Assembly: GCF_000003605.2 (NCBI RefSeq)
Contig: NW_003148772.1
Coordinates: 131,181-195,180, forward strand
Reading direction: 5' to 3'
Length of the DNA: 64,000 nucleotides
Source: Saccoglossus kowalevskii
Lineage: Eukaryota > Hemichordata > Enteropneusta > Harrimaniidae
The notes under the pieces were generated by a model. It worked only from the letters and a program-made list of their open reading frames with translations. It was not told the origin of the DNA and ran no database searches. The first letter of the stretch is position 1. The number at the start of each line of letters is the position of its first letter. The position numbers and the translations under genes were made by a program. Shown one piece after another: positions 47,401 to 59,700 of this stretch.

Positions 47401-48945
47401 CTTGAAATGTGGCAGCTATATAGCCTTTGACTTTTGTTCTTAAATGCACATTTATATAGCTTCCTTGCCTTTTTTATAACGTTTAAAGTTAGCTATGTTG
47501 ATGTGTTCCTTATATTACAACCGCATGTGTATGCACATGTAACTCATTATGAACTTGAAAATATATAATGTTATTTCGATTAAATGCATATACTCGAGAT
47601 TGTACAATCTATAGGGTAGACTGCTTACGTATTCATATGAATAATTTATATTATGAGTTCTGGTGTACATCTCTTCGATTTGTACAACTAAACATATCTT
47701 TGTGACTATACAACTAAATATATCTGTTTGAATCTCATATAATGCTTTGCTAATTCACATGGAGGTTGTGACACTTGAACTGAAACCTTGTAGTCCATGA
47801 GAAGTAACAATAACCCAGCAAAATAAAATGTTAGGACAAGGCTGTATGTCCGATTAGGCACGTCGCTCTACAACCAAAAGCAAGTACAATTCAATACATT
47901 GTTTTCACGAAAAGCCCGCGTTAGCACGCCATTTTAAGTCACTTAAGTACTGTATTATTTGTATGTACAAAATTTAACTTAATGGTGGTATCGATGCAAT
48001 TAATGGCAATGAGTTTCAAATGATCTATCTAGTCTATACACATAAACAATATGTGAATTGAATATAACAGTATTATATTATTCAATTCTGATTTTCCATC
48101 ACTGTATTTGGAAATTGGAGGTAGATTTAATCTTTTTTAATTAGAATTTGTGCCCATCATTAAGTATTTAAAATTAATGTTATAGTATTTCAAATTCAAG
48201 TTAAGCATTTTATTTTTAAATATATGTGTAATATATGCGATTTTAAAATAGATTGCAAGATATTAACAAACTTATGTATTATTACAAAGAGTTCTGTAAC
48301 CCTGAAAAGGTTACGATGATACACATGGCATAGTTTATTGCATAAGAAGCTAAGGTACAGTACCTTACTTCAGATTTCGTATTAATGGACCGGGTTTTTT
48401 CATTCATCGAATACAGCTGGTGTACTAGACGGTCCTGTTGGAGGTGAAAAGAATTCAGGGATTAACGTTAGTTATATTGTAAGTAATATACCAGTTGTTT
48501 GACACATAATTCGAACACAGTATACAATACAAATGCGAATAATGTTCAAAAAACATGTAGTCAAAGAAATATATATATATATATATATAGAATCTTTTCA
48601 ATCACAATGGGCAGTTATTTGTGAACATAATATTCCATCAGTTATCTGTAGCTGTTTCAATAAGATGACTCAATAAAAAAATGCCACATAACACTTGTAG
48701 TTCACAACAAAATTGACTGTGTGCAATTACTAGATATTGTTTAGTAAAGGAATATAAATCAAGCGAATCGTACACTGCAGAAAATCCAAGAATATTGAAA
48801 CTGTTCGGAAACTAACATATTTATCAGTCCACACACACATTCACATGTCTGATCATTAACATAATACATATAGTGCATTGAAATATTTATTTTTGAAATT
48901 TAATAAACTTAATTGTCTTTCTATTTTCTAAATTGGTTCAATTAC
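47401..48945 (-). other. Right-arm intron sequence downstream of gene B's last recognised exon
   Basis: Colinear with 13740-15645 of fragment C. It keeps an old TA run (48569-48590). Positions 47840-47990 match 28530-28680 of arm A inverted and are absent from C. Homology stops near 47400, before the place where the pre-TM2 and TM2 exons should be. Confidence 0.6.
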
Positions 48946-48949
48946 TTAC

Positions 48950-49007
48950 AGTGTAATCCCTAGAAGGCCAAATCGCCTGAGACATAGACGTTCTGTAACT
49001 ATATCGA
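48950..49007 (-). CDS. Gene B exon 15: DEG/ENaC WPS-motif exon
   Basis: Acceptor CATTTCCAG, donor ACT|GTAAGTAAT. It encodes [19 protein letters not shown] after a split Ser codon. Read-through into the intron would add only V-S-N before a stop. Confidence 0.85.
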
Positions 49008-52000
49008 CTGGAAATGAAATAGCAAAGAAATGAAATCACCACCAGCAGAATAGCACTTGGTATTTAATTTGCAAAAATTAGTTCAAATTGCATATAGAGG
49101 AAGGGGTACTGAGCTGTAATGATTTGTCAGGTGACTTACAATTAAAAACAGTGTGATTGGGGTGTTCAATAAATGATGTCTAACATCATATGGGCTTTTC
49201 AAAATTATATAAAACACTATAAATTACAAATAAAGAGAACCCAACCAGGAGATTTAAAGCACAATGCTGAACAGAACACGGTGTGCCTAATATATCTACA
49301 GTGGTGAGTGATAATTTGGTGAAATTGATATTGAAAAAAATCACTGTTATCTGCATATATATCTGTCGTTATTTCCAGACTTTAAACTGAAATAAAGCAT
49401 TTATACCTGCAAGGCTCACGACATTCACAACCTAGTTTTCCATTCTCGTGTAAGTAGTTCACCATTTGGTGGCACAGATCTAATGTATGAAAATTATATG
49501 TCAATATTTACATCAATATAATTTGACTATCATTGATTAAAGCATGTGTTGACAAATTCATTCTATCGAACACTAAATTCACGTTCACAGTAAATTAAAT
49601 TATTATTCCACGGAGATATTATATTTTCGGCAGTTCAACTTTCATATAAATGACATGCCTTGAGTTTTGTTCAGAATGCTGCACTTCTTCAATCCACTAA
49701 TTGACAGTACATCAACACAGCCACACTTGTCTCGTAACACCATCTGTAAACACTCCATCTCACATGCCTGACATAAAAAAATATTATTATCAAACTACGT
49801 ATATTTTGTATCAAAATGTAGCAGAGAAATTTGCACGACAGTCGAAAAACTATGTACAAACCATCATAAAGTATTAACGCCATTGTCTTTTAATTGTTTT
49901 CGTGTCAAAATTAACAATTCTGGAAAACATCCAATGTTTGATAGCAATAGACTAAATTTATTGCATTAAATAAAATGAGTTTAGTGATTTTGGTTGTATT
50001 TAGAGGTTTTTGTTTTCCAGTGAGCGCAAATCATTGCTATGGCCACGTTGTATCATTAGGTTTTCGTCATGCAATTTTGAACCAATCGGAACACGGAAAT
50101 TATTTCAAAGAGTACTTCAAGAGGATAATAACTGTAAGTTGTTGTTCTGGGAAATTTCTTCTAAAAACAGTATTAGATGCGTAATATTTATTTAAAAAAT
50201 ACTGAATCATGCCCAAAGTTATCAATTTTATTGAGAGAACACAAATCTGAATAAAACATTTCAAGCTTGTGCTACTCATGTACCAGGACTAAATAGTATG
50301 GTGAACTTACATTCCAATATTTTGGTTTAAACATTTGGAATTGTCAATTTTACTAGATTTTCATTGCGTGAATATAATTGAAGCTTAGGGAAACGTTTGT
50401 CAAAAATTTGTTTGTACAATTTCAAAACAGCCTGACCAGTTCTTCCAACGAAGAGGTAGTCACATGCATTATTGACGACACCCGAGTTCAATTATAATTA
50501 TATATAATTATAATTTAGAAAGTAACGTTGTATAATGCAGTGTGTAAGTTTTGAGTAAGTATGCATGTTTATCAGTTAATGTTTGAAGATCATTAATGTA
50601 AGAAAACCCAAATTTAATATTAATGTAATCAGTAGGACAATTTTGTGTTTATAATGTTCACTAATATTTGTCGAATAGTATACTCAATGCAATTATATAC
50701 GGAACATTTGAAATATTAGTGTCATATTATATGTATATTTAGTATAATTGTTTACATCAAATGAAATAAAATAGAATCGTATAATGTTACCATGTTTCGC
50801 TTGACTATAATCAGTCATCCTTCAAGTAATATATGCGATAATTTGATAGATAGATATTGATAGGAAATGTGTTTAATATGCGGCAGTTAAATATATCATT
50901 TGTGTTAATTGATTCAATTGTGATTGCAGATAATACTTCATAAACATACCAATAGTGAGTATGGATAATGATCGTAAGGTGTCCTCTCGTCTTGTGTACA
51001 GTTATCCCATGGTTGTTGTAGTTTCTTAGTTTCACTCTATTGCGGAAAAAATATTGTTCAGACAAAATAGGTATAATTTATGAAATTATAGGCTAAACAA
51101 ATCATATGTGATATGTGCAGAATGAAACTGACTAATCGTATCTTACCACCGAAATTGCAATAGATGTTTCATAACCAGTGACAATGCTAAGTGCATCGTC
51201 TTCAGGAAAGGGATGAGTTTGAGGATTATGTACAGATAACACAAATCCGACTTCTTCAGTGAACAATGCTAAATATTCTGACTGTTCCACAAAGAGGATC
51301 AATGTCAATCCTGGTAAAATATAATCAATATCAATAGTTAATTTTTCGTTTAATGTGAGATATAGAGCACTGCATACTATTATTTTATCGAGTGTATATC
51401 AGATAAATCGAATGTTTAGAATTTGAACTTGAATTTTATAGTTAAATGTTAAATGTCGGTCCATCAGATGTAATAATTACCTCTATTACATTAAAATCAT
51501 CAAATGTATATAGCACATTGTTAAGCACCGAGATATATGAAAAATTCCACGCGGTGTTTACTCATTACGAACTCTGTTTGTCCTTTTTTACGTTTCAACG
51601 CATTATGCGAAATGTTGAGGTAAACGTAGAAATATAATTTATTTAAAAAAAATATCTATCAATATCAATAATTTTCAGTATGTTACTAAATATATTTAAT
51701 AATCTATTAAAAATATAATGAGAACCACATATCTCAAATTATATTTGCCAGATTAAAACGTAAGCTAATACAGTCGAGATAATGTATTGCATCACAAAAC
51801 ATTTACATTGCAATAGTGAAAATGTATTCTCTGTACAACAATGATATTTCTGTGCTCATACGATTATAAATCTGACAGAAATGAAGTATGATATTGACAA
51901 AACGAATTTTACCGTATCTTCTACCAGCTTTAGAGGTCTTATATAATTGTCTGTCTTCTGTTGATGGATTAAATGTAAAACAATTTCCATATTTATTATC

Positions 52001-53664
52001 TTGAAATTTTGTAATATCACTGTAAATATAAGCAGTATAGATTAGTTTTTCACACAATAGATATAATTTAAAATATATATGTTACAGTTGACGTACGGAT
52101 TTCGAAATTTCTTTACTGGTTTCCATGATGTGAAAATTCTTTATCATTCATTATGGACAATTTTTTTTTGTTCTAGTGTCAACAAATAACTACGACATGC
52201 TAACAGCAGGTATAACAGGTATATCCAAAACCTCAACAATCTACAAAATAGCAATGGGTAGAATAACGTGCATTGGTAAGACTATAATACAAATTGTAAA
52301 ATATTTTTTGTGGAATTAACATCATCCATAAATTATACTGTTCATGTGAATATAACAAATGTTTTTCTGTAGATACATATTTACGTGTTTTAATAATGTT
52401 TATGTTATAGGACTATTGTGAATAGTTCTTGTGCATTTATTCTTCATTAATTAACTCTTCAGTTATTGTTTATATATGTTGTATTACCTGGTTTGACATT
52501 TATGGTTTTGATATTGGCATTTTAATATCATATCGTCCTTCCGATGTCCATATTTAGCTATGTCGTCATCTGATATGTGGAGTACGTCCTGAATGTCAAG
52601 TGCCGGATTAGACGTACTGGCCAGAATAACGTGTCTTATGGACACTGGATCTGTTTTAGGAATCATGTTGGTTGATACGTTGGCGTAATAAAATTGTTCG
52701 AAGTCCTTGAATATTTTCATATCATTTGTCAGATCCTGGAACTGTTCAAACCATTGCACATCGGAAAATGGGTCGATGCTGTGGAATGCATCTAAGATGA
52801 TAAATACAAAACAAAACTCACTCATTGTCTACATTACTCTTAAAATATACCCAATTCTAAATTTCATTCAATTCGTTTCAGTGTAGTAATGCATAATTTT
52901 ATTCATTCTACTTGTCGGAGCTTTTGTAAGATAAATATGTCAACTGGTAGTATAATTAGTATGATTATTACTCTGTCTAATGTTATGAGGAAACGATATT
53001 GTTATTTAACTTAAGAATGACAATCTCCAATTAACTTGATAAGCTCCAAAGTTTGTTAACTTAAACATTGTTTGTAGGATGAAAAATCAGCTTAAATGTG
53101 ACTACATTATGAAATACACATGGAATGCACCACTGCGAATGTTCTGTATAATTGAACTTTCTTTTATCTATGTCTTGTTGATTTTTTTATGAAATGCATA
53201 AAGACCAACAATGAATTGACTCATGTCGATATCTTGTCTCCAATGCCATCCGTTAATTTCAAAATATTGACGAATTTAAAATGAAAAAAAATTCTACTTC
53301 TGTGTTATGTTCTCTTAAAAGTGACATACTGCTATTATAAATCATAAATTACTCGACAAAAGTAGATCTAAAATGTAATTGATAATTGTTTTGTTCAATC
53401 AAAGACATTATACTGAATTTTTAATAATAATGTTTAACCAAGATAAGAGAAACGTTATTGTTTAACGCGAACATATTTCATTTTTCAACATGGAATTTAC
53501 TTGTTCCATTCATATGTAACATATTTGCTTAGGTCTCAATACAGGCTCAGTTGAAGTTACTGTCCCTCAAATTAAACCCAAAATATTGTTTCTGATGATG
53601 ATGATGATATATCGCATATATTATTTAATATCTAATGCAACACAACGCGACTGCTCTGAAAAAA

Positions 53665-53711
<47 letters not shown>

Positions 53712-56700
53712 ATGGCGTGGGAATATGAAATTGAAAGACAAAATGTTTCTCGTAACACCTGACATGTACCGTGGGAACATTTGAATTAGCCAGGATTGAA
53801 ACATTAGTACTTCACATGTGGCGAGGGAACCATACAAAATAGAATTATGCGCTTGCATTGTATCAGAAAATGAAAAAGTAAAAACAGACCAGAAACGGGC
53901 TACATGCATTTTAGTGTTTAAGTTCAAATGCCTGCTTGGATCCGAGATTCGAGGCGGAAACAAGTCTAACCCTAAGCTGCTATTTAAATGTAGACTAGTT
54001 GCAAGCTGTGATTTGGGTGCAACAAACAGATTTGAAACGTCTCAATATAACACGTCTATTTGTCGGCAGCCAAAAGCTGGGCCAAGAGCCGAAATGTACA
54101 GACCTTTGGCCGAAAGTGGAAGTGATAGAACTATGATAGACCTGCCAAGCCTTTGCGGAAGCAGCAGTTGTCATGGGAACCCCACTTTCTATAACAGATG
54201 AGCGTAATATAGTTTGAAAGCTGAATATTATTGAGTTCCCACTACTTCCTAACTATAATTAAAGTTGTGAACCACATCATAAAGGATTTTAGATATTATG
54301 ACGAACCATTAAATATATATCTACGATAGAATTCTGGGAATTATATTTGCAAATAATAAATGTAACCACGTGACCAGCTTTATTGAGTACTAATTAAGTT
54401 TCTGAACTAACAATTTAAATGAAACTTTATTTTTGTGGATTGGTGCAGTGTAGGATACCATGATTCAGAACTCCTGCATTAGAAGAAAAATCCAGCTAAA
54501 GGAAGGGTACTTGAATTCGTTTGTCGTAGCTCTGTTCACCGCTTGGAAAAGTAATTCAGTTATCTATGTAAGAACCATGCAGATAAAGCCACATAGTACT
54601 GTTACTTACCATAATTACAGTTCTCTTCGTCATCTCCACCACTACAATCACTAAATTTGTCACATTTTTTATCGAGTGGTAAACATTCAGGTAGTGTTTT
54701 TTGATTCGCAAATATACCAGCAGCACATTTGTATTGGCCTGGACACACTGAGTAAAAGAATCAGAACATATGTTGATTTATTTTGAATGAAATCTCTGTG
54801 AGATGAAACCACAAGTACATCGAGTTTCACGTAGCTATATTTAACTAGAGATAAACAACCATATATTAATTGTGTGTGTACCTAAAATTTCTGGACTACT
54901 TTCCCAGAAAGCGTGGCCGTGTTTGTTACATCCCTACCCTAAATATATCATTGCACTTGTTTTGGATATCCCTTGTATAATTTCTAGGCCTGCGGCTGCA
55001 ACTGTGTAAATAAAGTATTCTGCAGCTTCTTCATTGATTCAATTATTGCAGTTGTATAAGCCTTAGTGACTGATGGGAAACACGATTCATAGTATACTTA
55101 GACCTTCACACGATGCTCACTAGTGTTGATTACACCCCTCAATACATGTGTTGCTATTTAGGCTATGTGGTGAAGATCTACAATATTGAACATTTATGGG
55201 AATCTCAGACTCAAAATCATGTATGTGTGTTCCTTTAGATCTTAATAAGTAATCATCATGATACAGTTTCAAATGCAGTGGTGAACGAGGATTCTCTCTT
55301 TCAACTGATGAATGTATTTACGCCGTCATCCACATGTATTTATTTGGTCTATTGTTTGAAAGAATATACATAGACTGCTCGAACCTAAATGATATATATC
55401 AATGCTAATAAAACAAGTGCCAACTCTTGTAAAACTTCCTTGTGGATATGATAATTCTACCGTATCTTACAGAGGATGTATTGCGAGTCATCAGTTAAAG
55501 CTTTTGCAGACATCCATTTCTGTTTCTATCCCACCTGATATGCAAATGATATTGTAAATCTATTTTTTGTGTGCGAGGGCTTCCAATAAACACATTGACT
55601 AGTATTGTCAGTCACACACATATAGACAATACCTACATTATTGTGCTTAACCACTATTCACTATTAAGCTCGTTATTGATGACAAGAATAGCAGTTAACA
55701 TGGATGTAAACAAAAGAAGAAAAGTTCATCTCGTTAACAGAATTCTATTTTCTATCGTCGTCGCGTTCACTCTATGTAGCCTTGTTTTTTTGGTAAGTAG
55801 CAGTAAGCAGCAAGTCTCGTTCTCAGGAAGACAACGATGGTCATTTGCTAAATAATTCTCTTGTTTAATATAATTTCTCAAGATATTCACAAAGTGTGTA
55901 TAGTCTTACAAGGGGTATTATATGCTTACTTTCTGGACAGTTTTCTTCATCGGATTTATCTCCACAATCATTCCAACCATTACACGGCATATCTATGTTG
56001 ATACACCACCCTCCCCTACATTGAAATTTGTCCTCAGAACACGTATCTATGATATCAACACAATGAACTAAATATAACATGCATGTTCATACACATTCTC
56101 AATAGAACCATTGGATTATCTTTGTAATATCATTATCAATCGTTTATCAATAAATAATTTTCTTATTTTAAGATGTTTGAAATTCGGTATAATGCAAAAA
56201 TATTAAAATCACCTCTTTGATCGGACTGAGCAACAAGCAACAGGGGAAGTATAACACTTTGAATTAATTAATCAGAATTATAAATTGGATAATCTAATTG
56301 GTTAGATTATATGAAAATTTTCTTCACTTCAGCACCAAACAAAATACATCTAAATCCAGTGTTTTATGGAAATGTTTATTTTACAAATGCACAAATGAAA
56401 TGTTTAGTATAAAACTCTATAACAAGCACCGAACAGAATTATGACATATTGTCCATACATGTAACAAATGAAAGTTTTAGTTATTTCTGCTTAATTGTCC
56501 GACTACCTGACACACATTGCCGCACTTCCCAGATATTATAAGTAATATTATTCTTTTTTAAATTGATTTAAATGTCTATATACGATGGTAATCAAGAATA
56601 TTCGTCGTTAGTAGTGTATTTGTTATTTTATAATAATCAGAAATAACTCACTGTTGCAGAAAACTTCATCACTTCCATCATTACAATCGATATTACCATC

Positions 56701-59700
56701 ACACCATAATTGACTATGTATAAATTGTGTGCTACGGCATTGCCTAGTTCTGTTTGGTATTTTTTCTGTAAGAATTTCTTTAACTAATTAGATTGGGAAA
56801 AGACAGTTTTAAATCAATAGTCGTATAAGAATTTCAAAATCGTTCAGTGGACGTTTACATTCATAGGTAGATATATACATATATAATATAGTAATACATA
56901 TATTAGTGTGATTCACAAGAGAAACTGATCAGTCTTCAATTAATAATTAATAATAACTATACAAAATAATGATAGATGGACCTTGATCCTAATACCAACA
57001 GACATGAAACTCCACAGAAGTGCACATACATGTCTGAATACTACTACTATTTTTAAGAAAATATAGATTTTCACATCTTTTCTGCTAAAATTAGATATCT
57101 GACTCACTAGTGAAATGTATAAATAATACTTTTCCTAACGACTTTTGGGAATAAGCCGTTATTTATTTTGATCAGCGGCAACATGTAACCTACATGCAAT
57201 TTTCAAATCTTCAAATCTGCAGATACAAATCCTACATAAGAATAATTTATCGATCTCCCTTAAATGGTAATGACCGGCCCTGGCTCCTGAAATATTATAG
57301 ACTAATAATCCTGGAAATGACTCTACAATATGAAACTAATGGTCTAACGACTATATTAATTATCTTTACACTCAATTTCCCACTTTGATTCAAGTACTAA
57401 CAATACATACAAGTTAGGTTATGATATACAATAAAACTTACGTATATTACACACATTAAAGTTCTCATCTTCTTTGTACGGACAATCAGCGCGTCCATTG
57501 CACCACTTGTGAACTTCGAAACATTCACCATTGCTCTCACATGACAGGTATCCACGTTGACAGGTTTCTTGTGAAAAAAAACACATTTAATTTTCATTTA
57601 CATTTTGCGTTCAATAACTTTAAAGAACCAAGGTGCCATTGCAAATGTCTTTAATACTTCATCTCACAAAGTTAATGCACAACGACGTGTTATCTAAGAA
57701 GCCAATTTAATTTAAATTATATTGAATTATTTGTATTGTTTATAAATAATGTATTTGGGGGATTTGTTTGCAATTAAACCTGAAATATGGCTGTCCATGT
57801 GTTTCAAAATTTTGTATAAAATCAATTTCGCAAAATGGTAACAATGTTACATGTTACATCAATGTTAAAATCATAAGTTACAGCGTGCCGTAATTTCGGG
57901 GTATTGCAATTTGTATTTTCATCCTACCATACTAGGAATTCCAAATATGGAATGATTAGGCGTATAAGCGTCCTCTAATAATAAAACAAACATAGCTGCC
58001 ACCATGGTTTGACCGGACTCCACTCAAAAGAAGTTCGCTGATTTTGTTCTAAATATTTTGGATTTCGGCATTCCCGTACTGTCTTCGTGCATACTTTGAG
58101 GTATCCTCGTAATAACATCATATTTACTGTATATATACTACTCACGCGTGAGAAACGCGTGGCATTGTACTGCTGAGGACGAAACTTTATAAAATAAAAA
58201 TTTACGCCCATTTAGTACGTAATATCAACTAATTACTTACGATCCTCATTCATACATAATAAAGTATCCTCATCACTGGCATCTAAACAATCGTCTTTCC
58301 AATCACATACGTCAGACTGTAATACACAATCATGACTGAGGCAGAAAAATCCTTCATTTTGGTCACACTCTTAAGGCGAAAAACAAAAAGCATAACATAA
58401 ATCCATGGAATGTAATATTGTATAGGATAATATGATTATATATTTCTATATCTCGAAAAAACACATCTATGTAACACACGATGTGGCACACCATATTGCG
58501 ATAAATGAATGGGTAATGGGCCTGTAATCTAACAATGAAAGTGACGGCTATTCGGTACTCACGATTCATACACATATCTAGATCTTCGTCAGATTCATCA
58601 ACACAGTCAACGTCACTATTGCAGGCCATTCTATCATTTAGTGTACACTGGCCACTTCTGCACCTGAATCCATTACACGGACCTATATAAAATCATGTAT
58701 GAAACATAGGTTAACATAGACGTTATGTGTTGAAAAAACAACGTTGTTATTACATTATACAGTGCGAACACACACAAATAGTCAAGTAGTGATATAATTA
58801 TTAGATGAGAGCATGCATAACCGAGCTACAAAATCATATAACCACCAACCAGCAGTTAATTTTGCTGTGCAATTTAAATTCACATGAATGAAAATACATT
58901 ATGATAGTAAGAGACAAAAATCTGAAATAAATGTAAATACAGTTAGCATGTTTCATATTGATGTTTCCAAGAAAAACTAGTTAAAATCTATTGGCTGTGA
59001 TACTTCTTATTTTAGTACACGCCACACAACATCGAATCTTATCTTATAACATTTCCCGTCCAATTACTGTTGTTTACTCTAATTTATCACAATTCAGACT
59101 AAACATTTACATACCAACTTATGAGAAACTTAAAGCAGGAGAGTCGTCACACGCGCATGCGTCAGATAGCTATAGCGTTTCATTGTTTACAAACAAACGT
59201 CTACCCATGAGCCTTTGCCTTTTTAGCGTGTGTTGTTATCGTCGCTTGGTACTCAATTTCCGCGCGTAGGCAGGTGACGACCCTTACGCTTTAACTTTGT
59301 TTTTACTCACGATTTATACACATTTGGATGTCTTCATCTGAGTGATCATCGCATTCAATAATTCCATTGCAGACAAACAAATAACTTATACATTGGCCAT
59401 TGCTGCACTCGAACTCCAAAAAATGGTCACATGGGGCTACATAAATGCATGAAAGTATTATGGAAGTATTATAATATATAAGCATCGCCAACCAATATAA
59501 CATTGCATAGCGATTGAAGCTATAACTTGAAAGACGTAATTTGGCCGCCAAACGGGATACAAATCAATGAAGTATCATTAATAATTTTAAATTTATTGCA
59601 TTAATAAAAGTGACAAAGTTCTTAAACGATTCACTAAATAATAATGTTGGACTAGTAAAGTTTTACAAATACCCTATCATAACACCTTAGAAATTACACT

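Noticed and set aside
21839-55045. Treating the two channel copies as alleles misassembled into one scaffold.
   Set aside because: Exon differences of about 7-8 percent by eye, several indels, private insertions and opposite orientation argue for true paralogues, though assembly gaps mean this should still be tested.
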